Source: Candidatus Gastranaerophilales bacterium
GTDB lineage: Bacteria > Cyanobacteriota > Vampirovibrionia > Gastranaerophilales > Gastranaerophilaceae
Direction of reading: 5' to 3'
Assembly: GCA_944324165.1 (NCBI GenBank)
Contig: CALUVG010000004.1
Span: 32,561 to 96,560 of the forward strand
Length of the DNA stretch: 64,000 bases
This document shows positions 27,410 to 36,075 of this stretch, in pieces. Position 1 is the first letter of the stretch. Each line of letters opens with the position of its first letter. Below the pieces are notes generated by a model. That model saw only the letters and a list, made by a program, of their open reading frames with translations, had not been told where the DNA came from and searched no databases. The position numbers and the translations under genes were made by a program.

Positions 27410-27413
27410 AGGA

Positions 27414-27734
27414 TTAATCATTTATTAATTGATTCCACAATTCTTTTTTCTTCTCAATTTTCTTTTGTTGTTCAGCACGGGCTTTTTCACGTTCTTTTTT
27501 TTGTTTTTCTAAAGCTTTTTGGCGTTCTTTTTGTTTCTTTTCTAATTCTTTTTGTTTTTTAGCGCGTGCTTCTTCTCTGGCTTTTTGTTGTTCTTGCAAT
27601 TGTTTTTCTTTGTCAACAATTTTTTGAGTATGTTTTTGGATGAATTTTTCAGTAAATGTGGTTTGTTCTGCAGCAAGAACTGAAGTTCCTCCTAATACAG
27701 ATAACACTAACAGTGATGCTAATAATTTTTTCAT
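27414..27734 (-). CDS. small exported protein with a long charged helix
   Basis: The 106-residue protein has a clear signal peptide (KKLLASLLVLSVLGGTSVLA, cut before AEQT). Almost all of the mature part (about residues 35-100) is a run of Lys, Glu, Gln, Arg and Ala in KxxE/ExxK patterns, e.g. KELEKKQKERQKALEKQ. This is typical of a single alpha-helix or a coiled coil. The function is unknown; a periplasmic spacer or envelope tether is possible. A GGAGAAAG ribosome site precedes the ATG. It is 41 nt downstream of rph and has its own terminator. Confidence 0.82.
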   Translation of the reverse strand: MKKLLASLLVLSVLGGTSVLAAEQTTFTEKFIQKHTQKIVDKEKQLQEQQKAREEARAKKQKELEKKQKERQKALEKQKKEREKARAEQQKKIEKKKELWNQLIND

Positions 27735-27775
27735 AAGCTTTCTCCTTTTGTTTAAAATACATCTGCGTATTTATA

Positions 27776-28474
27776 TTACATATTGTCGTATTTTTCTATA
27801 ATTTCGTCAATACCTTTTTTCGCAATATTAAAAATTTGTAATAACTGATTTTGTTCATAAGGTTCACCTTCTGCAGTAGTTTGGAATTCAATAATTTTAC
27901 CGCTTTTAGTAAGAACTATGTTTGCATCAACCTGTGCAGAGGAGTCTTCTTCGTAATCCAAATCCAGTTTTACTTCTCCGTTTACGATACCTGCAGAAAT
28001 GGCGGCAATTGGCTCAATAATAGGATTTTCTTTAAGCACACCATTTGCAATTAGCTTTGCAATGGCTTCTTTTAACGCAAGAAAGCCGCCGCAGATGCTT
28101 GCTGTACGTGTACCTCCATCAGCCTGAATAACATCAGCATCAATCGTTATTGTTAGGTCCGGCATTTTAGTTAAATCAACGCAGGCTCTCAGACTTCTGC
28201 CTATAAGACGTTGAATTTCTTGAGTTCTGCCTGAAATTTTAGTTCTTTCTCTTTGACATCTTGTATTTGGGGCTGAAGGTAATAGTGAGTATTCTGCAGT
28301 AATCCAGCCTCTATTGTCTTCTTTATCCATCCATTTAGGCTTTCCTTCTTCTACCGATGCGGTTGTAATTACGCGTGTGTCTCCAAATTCAACTAAATAG
28401 GATCCTAGTGCATGTTTGGTAAAATCTTTTATAAAAGTAATTTGTCTTAATTCATCGTTTTTTCTTGTTCTCAT
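27776..28474 (-). CDS. rph: ribonuclease PH
   Basis: RNase PH is a phosphorolytic 3' exonuclease that trims tRNA ends. The 232-residue protein has the family order: a start with RKNDELRQITFIKDF, the substrate-binding SLLPSAPNTRCQRER, RTQEIQRLIGRSLRA, the active-site DADVIQADGGTRTAS, and KLDLDYEEDSSAQVD with catalytic acids. It is complete. A strong GGAGGAAC ribosome site precedes the ATG. It is the third gene of a minus-strand group after a membrane protein and a zinc-ribbon protein. Confidence 0.96.
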   Translation of the reverse strand: MRTRKNDELRQITFIKDFTKHALGSYLVEFGDTRVITTASVEEGKPKWMDKEDNRGWITAEYSLLPSAPNTRCQRERTKISGRTQEIQRLIGRSLRACVDLTKMPDLTITIDADVIQADGGTRTASICGGFLALKEAIAKLIANGVLKENPIIEPIAAISAGIVNGEVKLDLDYEEDSSAQVDANIVLTKSGKIIEFQTTAEGEPYEQNQLLQIFNIAKKGIDEIIEKYDNM

Positions 28475-28493
28475 TTTGTTCCTCCTTGATTAT

Positions 28494-28709
28494 TTATTCA
28501 TAATCCCACATGTAAATTTGTCCGCAGTAGCGACAAACAGCATGTTGATTCATAAATTGTAAATCAGGAATAAATTTAAATCCATCCACTGTAATTTCTA
28601 TTTCTTTTTTGTCATTATAGCGTTGTGAGTAATGACGTGCTCCTCTATAGTCAGGAGAAAACATTAGTTCAAATTTATCAACAGATTTACAATTTTTACA
28701 GATAAACAT
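28494..28709 (-). CDS. small zinc-ribbon protein of unknown function
   Basis: The 71-residue protein carries two CxxC knuckles (FICKNCKS at residues 2-9 and CRYCGQIY near 59-66), so it most likely binds one zinc ion. Between them is a Tyr- and Arg-rich segment (DYRGARHYSQRYND). No function can be assigned. It lies 19 nt upstream of rph and 6 nt downstream of the membrane protein gene, so it is probably co-transcribed. A role near RNA processing is only suggested by this context. Confidence 0.75.
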   Translation of the reverse strand: MFICKNCKSVDKFELMFSPDYRGARHYSQRYNDKKEIEITVDGFKFIPDLQFMNQHAVCRYCGQIYMWDYE

Positions 28710-28715
28710 TGTATA

Positions 28716-29699
28716 TCAATAATCCTCATCGTCTTGCATAGCGCGTTTAAGAATATTTTTATCAAGTTTTTTGGTTGATGTTTTTCGTTCTTTTTTATTG
28801 TTTTTGGGCTGCTGATGAACAGCAGATAGATTATTTTTATACCAGAGTGTCCAGCTAATACTTCTCAAAGGAAGTGAAAAACCCATTGCAATGAAAAGTG
28901 TAATGTTAGAAATAATAGATTTAGCAATTATTTCAGGAGTAATCAGCATATTGAATTTTTGTATTACAAAGTTTATTTGATCTAATGGTAAAGTCATCGC
29001 CCAGTCAGATAAAAGTTTTATGAAAAAATTATTTATGAGTGTAGCATCAAATATAACAATTAATCCGTGGTATATCAGGTAGAGAACTATAAATAGTATT
29101 GCTGCCAGTAATGTCGTTCTTGCAAATTTCCCTTTTATTAGTGAAAGACTTTCTTTAAAACAGTTTATAGCAGATACGTCTTGTTCAAATGTGAATACTT
29201 GAAATATTAGTATAAAATAAATAAAAAATATTCCGCCTAATACCCAGAATAAAGGAAAGGTTGCAAATGCCGTGAATATTCCAAATAAAATCCATAACAT
29301 TATAAATGACAGAGTTCTGGATTTAACCACCGCATTGTGCGCAGGAAAATCATATACGCGTCCGGTTGTCAGGGCACCTTCAGCCATAGAATTTAATGCC
29401 CCGTAAGCAACAAGATAATCCCAGAATGCTTTTACAAAAATTAAAAGTCCCGGCAAAGTAAGTAAAATAACAACTATACTTAATGTAGATAAGTTATTTA
29501 ACAGAGGATATTTTATTAGTACCTGATTTATATTGCTGTTGAACCAGTATGTCAAACCAAAAATCAAAAATATACCTATAATTTGCCCCAAAACAGGAAA
29601 AGCCATATATAAAATAAACTTATGTATATTCATACAAAAAATTTTAACTGCTTCAAAAAATATGAGCCAAACAGTTTTATCAGTCTTTGTTCTTGCCAT
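28716..29699 (-). CDS. polytopic membrane protein of unknown function
   Basis: The 327-residue protein has about six hydrophobic helices (near residues 25-50, 72-95, 131-150, 153-170, 195-220 and 262-285) and a basic Lys-rich tail with KNNKKERKTSTKKLDKN. It resembles in layout the 279-residue membrane protein at 46452: a short cytoplasmic start, a pair of helices, a loop, then two more helical blocks. I cannot assign a family with confidence. The ribosome site GGAGGG lies 5 nt before the ATG. First gene of the minus-strand group leading to rph. Confidence 0.8.
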   Translation of the reverse strand: MARTKTDKTVWLIFFEAVKIFCMNIHKFILYMAFPVLGQIIGIFLIFGLTYWFNSNINQVLIKYPLLNNLSTLSIVVILLTLPGLLIFVKAFWDYLVAYGALNSMAEGALTTGRVYDFPAHNAVVKSRTLSFIMLWILFGIFTAFATFPLFWVLGGIFFIYFILIFQVFTFEQDVSAINCFKESLSLIKGKFARTTLLAAILFIVLYLIYHGLIVIFDATLINNFFIKLLSDWAMTLPLDQINFVIQKFNMLITPEIIAKSIISNITLFIAMGFSLPLRSISWTLWYKNNLSAVHQQPKNNKKERKTSTKKLDKNILKRAMQDDEDY

Positions 29700-29754
29700 T
29701 TTCCCTCCGATTATGTATAATAATTTTATTACAAATAAAATTAAAAAAACAACT

Positions 29755-30381
29755 ATGAATTACAAAGATTTAATTAAAACATTTACCGCACAGGATTATG
29801 AAGAAAACAGAGTGAATTTACATATTCATACTGATTATTCTGACGGAAAAGCGGATTTTAACGACATTGTAGATCAGGCACGTGAAAAAGGATATAAATA
29901 TATTGCGATAGCCGATCACAATACGATGAACGGATATGTAGATAACCGCATACCTGATAATGTAATACCGGCTGTGGAATTTGACTGCTGGCATGGATAT
30001 GTGTTTTTGCATATGCTGGCTTATGGTGTTGATTTAGATAATGAACAAATAAAAAAATACTTTGCAAAAACTAAAAAAGAAACTGAACTTGATATAATAA
30101 GATTTTTTACCTCCCGCAGGGCACCTGCATTGATAAAGGCAATACATGATGCGGGCGGTATTGCCGTTTTGGCGCATCCGGCATGCTGCTGGTGTATTTC
30201 TCTTGACCGATTTATAAAAGACTTAAAAAAACACGGACTTGATGGGGTTGAGGTTTATTATCCGTATGAGCGCCATAGAGGAATAATAAAGTTTCACAGT
30301 CGTGATACTGTTGGAAAAATTGCAGATAAATACGGGCTTATAAAAACAGGCGGTACTGATTTACATGAAAAGCACTTATAA
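29755..30381 (+). CDS. PHP-domain metal-dependent phosphoesterase
   Basis: The 208-residue protein is a PHP-family phosphatase. Metal-binding motifs are VNLHIHTDYSDG (near 20-31), IAIADHNTM (near 49-57), AVEFDCWHG with a conserved Glu, AHPACCW (near 142) and GGTDLHEKH at the end. Relatives hydrolyse nucleoside 3',5'-bisphosphates or small phosphoesters. Its substrate is unknown. At about 208 residues it is shorter than the typical 270-290. The frame is open from 29533, but that extension is antisense to the membrane gene, so ATG 29755 is used. A TATAAT lies near 29716. Confidence 0.88.
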   Translation: MNYKDLIKTFTAQDYEENRVNLHIHTDYSDGKADFNDIVDQAREKGYKYIAIADHNTMNGYVDNRIPDNVIPAVEFDCWHGYVFLHMLAYGVDLDNEQIKKYFAKTKKETELDIIRFFTSRRAPALIKAIHDAGGIAVLAHPACCWCISLDRFIKDLKKHGLDGVEVYYPYERHRGIIKFHSRDTVGKIADKYGLIKTGGTDLHEKHL

Positions 30382-30461
30382 ATAAAATCACCGTTAAGGT
30401 ATTTTAACAATCTTGCCATGCCTGTATTTCTTTTATATTTTTAAATATGGAGGGATATTCC

Positions 30462-30755
30462 ATGAAAAAACGCTGGTACGATATAGATCCTGTAGTGAGC
30501 CGTGCAACTGAAATGCTTGAAAAGTCTGATGAAGAATTACAGATTGTGTGTGCGGAATATGTTATTGACAAACTTAAAGATTATGATTTTGAGATGTCAC
30601 TTGATGACCAGTTTAATTATATTATGCGCCGCTGGTATGATAAAAATATTAAAGTTTCGCATGCAATGGAGTATCTGAAACTTGCTCCTGAAGAAGTCAG
30701 ACGTGAACTTGCGCTTGATATAATTGAGCATATAGAAAAAAATACAGAAAAATAA
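30462..30755 (+). CDS. small helical protein of unknown function
   Basis: The 97-residue soluble protein is largely helical with an acidic character (EMLEKSDEELQIVCAEYVI, MEYLKLAPEEVRREL). It contains two similar units: a WYDxxxxVSxAxExL pattern at the start (WYDIDPVVSRATEML) and again near residue 54 (WYDKNIKVSHAMEYL). It therefore looks like an internal repeat of about 50 residues. The start at 30462 has GGAGGG 8 nt upstream; an in-frame ATG at 30447 lies before that site. Function unknown. It opens a tightly spaced run of genes leading to RNase E/G. Confidence 0.75.
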   Translation: MKKRWYDIDPVVSRATEMLEKSDEELQIVCAEYVIDKLKDYDFEMSLDDQFNYIMRRWYDKNIKVSHAMEYLKLAPEEVRRELALDIIEHIEKNTEK

Positions 30756-30771
30756 CTATGTGAGTTATACT

Positions 30772-31116
30772 ATGGAAAATGAAATAAATCGCAAAGTAAT
30801 AGATATCTTTTCACGACATAATAAAGAGCTGCCGGCGGAAACTCCGGAAAAAGTAAAGTATTATGCCGGATTTAACTATGTTAGGATTGATAAAGACAAT
30901 AACGGTAATAAATTTTCAGCAGAACACCTGCTTAAGTATGCACAGAAGTGCCACTATATTGTGAGAGTTATGCGTGAATATAAAAATGAAACTGTTTTGT
31001 ATAACTATGATGTACCGAATGCGGATTTATTTAAGTTTATAAAATCTTTTCAGGAAAATACACTTGACGGCACAATTATTGAAATTGATAAATATTTTCC
31101 TGACGATTTAGCCTAG
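30772..31116 (+). CDS. small protein of unknown function
   Basis: The product is 114 residues from ATG 30772, or 118 from an alternative GTG at 30760. The sequence is a mixed alpha/beta soluble protein (EKVKYYAGFNYVRIDKDNNG, HLLKYAQKCHYIVRVMREY) without signal or membrane segments. I do not recognise it. It sits 16 nt after the previous small gene and 12 nt before the radical-SAM gene, so it is probably in the same operon. No strong ribosome site is visible, in line with coupled or weak translation. Confidence 0.68.
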   Translation: MENEINRKVIDIFSRHNKELPAETPEKVKYYAGFNYVRIDKDNNGNKFSAEHLLKYAQKCHYIVRVMREYKNETVLYNYDVPNADLFKFIKSFQENTLDGTIIEIDKYFPDDLA

Positions 31117-31128
31117 ATAGCGAGTAAT

Positions 31129-33657
31129 ATGAATTGTTTTTTTGAAAAATATCATAATGAATTGTATAAATGTAACAAGCCCTACCAGTATGTAGGCGGA
31201 GAATTTTTGTCTGCAAATAAAGATTTTGATAGTGTAAAAGTCAGATTTGCGCTTGCATTTCCCGATAAATACGAGATTGGTATAAGTAATTTGGGTCTGC
31301 GCGTTTTATATAATCAAATAAACAATTGTGCAGATTATATGGCTGACAGAGTTTATGCGCCGGAACCGGATTTTTCGCCGAAGCCGCTTTATGCGCTTGA
31401 AAGCAAACGAGCACTAAATGAATTTGATGCTGTCGGTTTTTCACTGCAGTATGAAATGGCTTATCCTACTGTTTTAAAAATGCTGGAAATGGCAGATATT
31501 CCCTACCGTAATGAAGATAGAACTGATAATGATCCAATAATTTTAGCGGGAGGACCTTGTGCCTTCAATCCTTTGCCTGTTCAGGATTTTATTGATGTGT
31601 TTATGATAGGTGACGGGGAAGACAGTATCATAGAGGTTTGTGAAATACTTGAAAAAACAAGAGGCTTGCCGCGTAACGAACGTATTAAAGCACTTGTAGA
31701 TGGCGAAAACAGCGGACGCTGGTCTGCAATTACGGGCGGAAAGGTAACAAAAAGAATTGCACAGTTGAATTATGAAACAGCACTCAAATCTTATCCAATA
31801 CCGTTTTCTTCATCTGTGCATGACAGGGCTATTGTTGAAATAAGGCGTGGCTGCGGGCGTATGTGCCGTTTTTGCCAGCCAGGGCATGTAACTTTGCCAA
31901 TCAGAGAGCGAAGTGCAGAGGATATTATAAAAATAGCAAAAGAACTTGTAAAAAATACCGGCTACGATGAATATTCCCTGTTGTCTCTTTCGTCTAATGA
32001 TTATGCAAACATAAATGAAGTAATTAAAGAATTAGCAGTGGATTTCGATGAAAAAAAAGTGTCAGTTTCTCTGCCAAGCCAGCGTATTGACGGCTTTAAC
32101 CTGGAGCTTGCAAATCTTGTGCAAAGTGTAAGAAAATCTACAATGACACTCGCGCCTGAAGCAGGCAGTCAGAGATTGAGAAATGTTATCAAAAAAAATA
32201 TTACGGAAGAACAAATTCTGAATGCTGTTTTAACACTATATGAAAACGGATGGTCAAGAATAAAATTTTATTTTATCTGCGGGCTGCCGACCGAAACATT
32301 AGAAGATATGGATGAAATGGCAGAATTATTAAGTAAGATCCGTTATCGCTGTAAATTATTGAAGAAAGAAAAAGGCTTGACTCATGGTATGGATATTACC
32401 TGCACTCTTTCAATTTTTGTGCCCAAGCCGTTTACTCCTTTTCAATGGTCTCCGCAGATGAGTTTGGAGGAAGTGACCGGGCATATTCATTATCTCAAGG
32501 AAAAGACTGACAAAATTAAAGGGGTAAAAATAAATTACCATGAAAAATTTGTCTCTCAAATCGAGGCTGTTTTGACACGAGGAGATGCAACTCTTGGTAA
32601 ATATGTGGAAGCACTCTATAAAAAAGGCTGCTATCTGGATGCCTGGGGAGAATATTTCAATAAAAAAGTGTGGCAGGAAACTGCGGAAGAATGCGGAATA
32701 TCTCTGTCTGAACTTGCAGAAAAGCAGTATGATATAAATGAAGTTTTACCATGGGATTTTATAAATATCGGTGTTGATAAAGAGTGGTTTCAAAAAGAAT
32801 ACAATCAGGCTATACAGATAAAGCGTACAGAGGAAAATACTATTGTTCCAACCTGTCAGAACGGATGTGTTAATTGCGGTGTTTGTAAGAATTTGAATAC
32901 GCATAAAGTGATGGCAAAAACATACAAGGCAAGTGAAAAAGCGCGAAATCATAAAATTGAATATCACGACCCGCGCACATGTCCGAATGAAATCCGTCAG
33001 ACATTTAAATATCGTGTAAAGCTTACGAAAACCGGTATCCTAAGATATTTTTCACATCTGGATTGGCAGAATACTTTCTTTAAGGCAATTGCGCGTACTG
33101 ATTTAACTGTAGCCTTTTCTCTCGGCTTTAACCCGACAATGAAGATCTCAATGGGGGTTGCCTTACCTTTGTTTGCGCAAAGTGTATGTGAACTTATTGA
33201 TATAGAGTTATATGACGATATTCCGGAAAATGTTTTACAACTAAAGTTGGAAAAGGTATTACCGGCAGAAAGTAAAATATTAAGAGTTAATAAAATTCCT
33301 AAATCCGCTAAATCCATTGATACTACAGTTGTTTGGGCAGAATATAAAGTTAACATTTTTAACAAGCTACTTTACGATTTTGAAAATTTACGTTATAATA
33401 CAGAAAAAGTTTTATCTTCCAAAGAAATTTTTATTGAGAAGAAAAACAAAAAAGGTTTAATTAAAAAAACAGATATAAAACCGTCAATAAAATCCTATAG
33501 ATTTGAGGACGAAAATCTGTTCATAGTATTAAAAACCGGTCAAGGAACTGATATTCCGGCACTACGTGCAGATGTATTAATGAATATAATTGCGCCGGAC
33601 ATACATTTTGAAATTACTAGACTCAGATTCTTTGATGAAAATTTAGAAGAGATTTAA
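31129..33657 (+). CDS. radical-SAM protein (TIGR03960-like) fused to a DUF2344 domain
   Basis: The 842-residue protein has an N-terminal B12-binding-like region (about 1-200; FPDKYEIGISNLGLRVL), a radical-SAM core with the CxxxCxxC cluster motif CGRMCRFC near residues 243-250, and a C-terminal DUF2344 domain (about 625-842; YRVKLTKTGILRYFSHLDW, AFSLGFNPTMKISMG). A Cys-rich linker (CQNGCVNCGVC near 580) suggests another metal site. This fusion is commonly found next to RNase E/G, as here (17 nt upstream). Substrate unknown; RNA or ribosome-related modification is often guessed from context. Confidence 0.9.
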   Translation: MNCFFEKYHNELYKCNKPYQYVGGEFLSANKDFDSVKVRFALAFPDKYEIGISNLGLRVLYNQINNCADYMADRVYAPEPDFSPKPLYALESKRALNEFDAVGFSLQYEMAYPTVLKMLEMADIPYRNEDRTDNDPIILAGGPCAFNPLPVQDFIDVFMIGDGEDSIIEVCEILEKTRGLPRNERIKALVDGENSGRWSAITGGKVTKRIAQLNYETALKSYPIPFSSSVHDRAIVEIRRGCGRMCRFCQPGHVTLPIRERSAEDIIKIAKELVKNTGYDEYSLLSLSSNDYANINEVIKELAVDFDEKKVSVSLPSQRIDGFNLELANLVQSVRKSTMTLAPEAGSQRLRNVIKKNITEEQILNAVLTLYENGWSRIKFYFICGLPTETLEDMDEMAELLSKIRYRCKLLKKEKGLTHGMDITCTLSIFVPKPFTPFQWSPQMSLEEVTGHIHYLKEKTDKIKGVKINYHEKFVSQIEAVLTRGDATLGKYVEALYKKGCYLDAWGEYFNKKVWQETAEECGISLSELAEKQYDINEVLPWDFINIGVDKEWFQKEYNQAIQIKRTEENTIVPTCQNGCVNCGVCKNLNTHKVMAKTYKASEKARNHKIEYHDPRTCPNEIRQTFKYRVKLTKTGILRYFSHLDWQNTFFKAIARTDLTVAFSLGFNPTMKISMGVALPLFAQSVCELIDIELYDDIPENVLQLKLEKVLPAESKILRVNKIPKSAKSIDTTVVWAEYKVNIFNKLLYDFENLRYNTEKVLSSKEIFIEKKNKKGLIKKTDIKPSIKSYRFEDENLFIVLKTGQGTDIPALRADVLMNIIAPDIHFEITRLRFFDENLEEI

Positions 33658-33674
33658 TTATAAAGGATTTTTTT

Positions 33675-35507
33675 ATGGCAAACGACAAACGTAAAAACGG
33701 GAACAATCAAAATGTTATCAGTACTGTTCCTGAAAAAAAGATTATTATCGCAGAGCGTGATAACATTGCGGCAGTAATGGAAAACGGAAAAGTTACAGAC
33801 TTCTTTATTCACAGAGGAGATGTTCTTTTAGGCGATGTCTACCTTGCAACTGTTGATAATATTTTACCAAGTATTGATGCTGCATTTGTAAATGTCGGGT
33901 CTGATAAAATGGGCTTTTTACACGCGGAAGATGTTATGGGAAAAGGTACTCTAAAAGAAAAACTTTCACCAAAACAAAAATTAATTGTTCAAGTTGTAAA
34001 AGAGCCAACCGGACATAAAGGACCGCGCGTAACAACAGAATTGAGTTTACCGGGCAGATTTCTTGTACTGATGCCAAATGAACCGGGGGTAAGTATAAGT
34101 AAAAAAATTGAAAATTCTAAAGAACGCGCGCGACTTAAAGCAATTGTAAATTTGATTAAACCGGTCGGGGTTGGCGTGATTATCCGTACAGAAGCTGAAG
34201 GACAGTCTGAGGCTGATATTCAGGAAGATTTAGAAATACTACTTGAAAAATGGAATAATATTATTACATCTGCGGAAACTTTAACTCCTCCAAATCTTCT
34301 CTATAGAGATCAGGATTTGTTATATAGAGTTATTCGTGAGGCTTGTACGGATGATGTTAAAGAAATAGTTGTCGATACTGCTTTTGCTATGAACAGAGTT
34401 CAGAATATTTTGCAAAACTGGCACATAAATAAAAATGTTCAGGTAACATTATACAAAGGCACAGAACCGCTTTTGATAGCAACTGATGTTCATAAAGAAA
34501 TAAAAGCCGCTCTTCAAACAAAAGTAAATATGCCGTCAGGAGGATATCTGTTTATTCAGACAACTGAGGCACTTACTGTCATAGATGTTAACAGCGGTAA
34601 ATTTACAAGCTCTTCCACACAGGATGAGACTATTTTAAAAACAAATATTGAGGCTGTCCATGAAATTGCACGCCAATTACGTCTTAGAAATATCGGCGGT
34701 ATGATTATTATTGACTTTATAGATATGATGTCACGTGCTGATAAATTAGCAATGATGGAAGAACTGGAGATTGCACTGGAACCTGATAAGGCTAAACCAC
34801 AGGTAGGTCAGCTTTCAGATCTTGGACTTGTAGAATTAACAAGACATCGTCAGGGACAGAGTTTATCCGAAATATTTACCAAAAAATGTCCTCATTGTCA
34901 GGGCAGCGGCTATTCAATGATTGAATTTAACTTTGCGACCCCTACAGCTGAAGGTGAATATCGTGCAAAAGCTGCAAAATTAAAGCTGCCGATTAATAGC
35001 GGATTTAAGAAAAATAAAAATAACAACCGCGACAATCGCGCTCAGCAGCAGCCAGAACAACAAGCCGCTGAACAAAATATACAGGAAGTAAAACAGCAGC
35101 CTGCGGTTGAGATAGAAGTTGAAAATCCATCTCAAACAGCATTACAGGAAACAGAACAACGTCAAAGCGGTAAAAAGCAGCGTGGACGTCGTAATAACAA
35201 ACGTGATAAAAAAGTTGTCACAGAAGAATCCGTTCCAACTGCAGAAACTGTTATAAGACCTAATGAAGAAATAAAACCTGTTTTAGATGAAAATACAATA
35301 GTAGTGGATCAAACTCCTGTAGAAGTACCTGCTGAATCTACAGCACAGGCAGAGTCTTCAGAAACAGTTGAAAATTCAACAGTTGATGTTGGGGCTGAAA
35401 AAAGTGAAAAACCTAAAAGAACACGCCGTCCGAATAGGGGATCATCTAAGGCTGGAAAAAGAACACGTTCTAAAAAATCAACAGAAGAGGCAAATGTTGA
35501 AGGATAA
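33675..35507 (+). CDS. rng: ribonuclease E/G family endoribonuclease
   Basis: The 610-residue protein cleaves single-stranded RNA in rRNA maturation and mRNA decay. It has an S1 domain (about 35-125; GDVYLATVDNILPSIDAAF), the DNase I-like catalytic part with VIDVNSGKFTSSS near 300-312 and IIIDFIDM near 345, and the zinc-link KKCPHCQGSGY near 402. The C-terminal 170 residues are low-complexity, Gln/Glu-rich with basic patches (KKQRGRRNNKRDKK, KPKRTRRPNRGSSKAGKR), as in cyanobacterial RNase E, where such tails bind RNA or partners. It overlaps the next small membrane gene by 14 nt. Confidence 0.95.
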   Translation: MANDKRKNGNNQNVISTVPEKKIIIAERDNIAAVMENGKVTDFFIHRGDVLLGDVYLATVDNILPSIDAAFVNVGSDKMGFLHAEDVMGKGTLKEKLSPKQKLIVQVVKEPTGHKGPRVTTELSLPGRFLVLMPNEPGVSISKKIENSKERARLKAIVNLIKPVGVGVIIRTEAEGQSEADIQEDLEILLEKWNNIITSAETLTPPNLLYRDQDLLYRVIREACTDDVKEIVVDTAFAMNRVQNILQNWHINKNVQVTLYKGTEPLLIATDVHKEIKAALQTKVNMPSGGYLFIQTTEALTVIDVNSGKFTSSSTQDETILKTNIEAVHEIARQLRLRNIGGMIIIDFIDMMSRADKLAMMEELEIALEPDKAKPQVGQLSDLGLVELTRHRQGQSLSEIFTKKCPHCQGSGYSMIEFNFATPTAEGEYRAKAAKLKLPINSGFKKNKNNNRDNRAQQQPEQQAAEQNIQEVKQQPAVEIEVENPSQTALQETEQRQSGKKQRGRRNNKRDKKVVTEESVPTAETVIRPNEEIKPVLDENTIVVDQTPVEVPAESTAQAESSETVENSTVDVGAEKSEKPKRTRRPNRGSSKAGKRTRSKKSTEEANVEG

Positions 35508-35826
35508 ACTTCTTAAATATAGTATCAATCTGAGTATTGCGGCACTTATTGTTATAGTATGCGCCGGTGCCGGATATTGTGCCGGTGAGGTCGCAGAACA
35601 GGCAGTGCCGCAGAGTTCAGGGCTGCACAGTGCTATTATTAAATTCTTAAAGGCAATGGGCGGGGTTGCTATCTCTTCTATAATTATCTATTTAGGGCTT
35701 ACGATATATAACAAATTTTTTGTTCATCCGCGTCTGGACGGAAATTTAGAGGAAGATGTGTTAAGAACTCCTCGCTCAAAAGACGAGGCTTTGACATTTT
35801 TTATTAAAAAGAATAAAATAAAATAA
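35494..35826 (+). CDS. small two-helix membrane protein
   Basis: The 110-residue protein has two hydrophobic helices (about residues 9-28, SINLSIAALIVIVCAGAGYC, and 47-68, MGGVAISSIIIYLGLTIYN) and a charged C-terminal tail. The start is ATG 35494, inside the end of rng, with AGAGG just before it. An earlier in-frame ATG at 35368 lies deep in rng and is rejected. The function is unknown. Its coupling to the RNase E/G gene suggests a membrane anchor or regulator for it, but that is inference. Confidence 0.75.
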   Translation: MLKDKLLKYSINLSIAALIVIVCAGAGYCAGEVAEQAVPQSSGLHSAIIKFLKAMGGVAISSIIIYLGLTIYNKFFVHPRLDGNLEEDVLRTPRSKDEALTFFIKKNKIK

Positions 35827-35844
35827 AAACACTTTGGAGGACTT

Positions 35845-36075
35845 ATGAAAAGAATAGGGGCTTTTTCAGCAATTGATTTGTTATTGGGTTGTGTTGTAAT
35901 CTTTGCTCTGTTTATGTATTTTTTACCGACTATAAAAAGTTACACCAAAAAACCTCTGGATAGTAACACGCCATCTGTGGAGCAGCAGGTTGATCAAAAA
36001 GTTCGTGATGTATCAAATTTACGTCAGCAGGCTGAGGCTCAAAACCGAAAAATGCTTGAACAGATGAATTATTAA
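35845..36075 (+). CDS. small pilin-like or single-pass membrane protein
   Basis: The 76-residue protein has one N-terminal hydrophobic helix (FSAIDLLLGCVVIFALFMYF) after the basic start MKRIGA, then a Gln-rich coiled-coil-like tail (QQVDQKVRDVSNLRQQAEAQ). The helix start resembles type IV pilin signals, with Asp in place of the usual Glu at mature position 5 and Ala before Phe instead of Gly. It may therefore be a prepilin-like protein or an ordinary anchored protein. TTGGAGG precedes the ATG. It sits 18 nt after the previous gene in the rng operon. Confidence 0.72.
   Translation: MKRIGAFSAIDLLLGCVVIFALFMYFLPTIKSYTKKPLDSNTPSVEQQVDQKVRDVSNLRQQAEAQNRKMLEQMNY

Noticed and set aside
29533..29754. 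N-terminal extension of the PHP protein
   Set aside because: It is antisense to the start of the membrane protein gene and precedes the likely promoter; the family starts near MNYKDL.
35368..35493. N-terminal extension of the small membrane protein within rng
   Set aside because: It only mirrors the basic tail of rng in another frame; ATG 35494 has a ribosome site.
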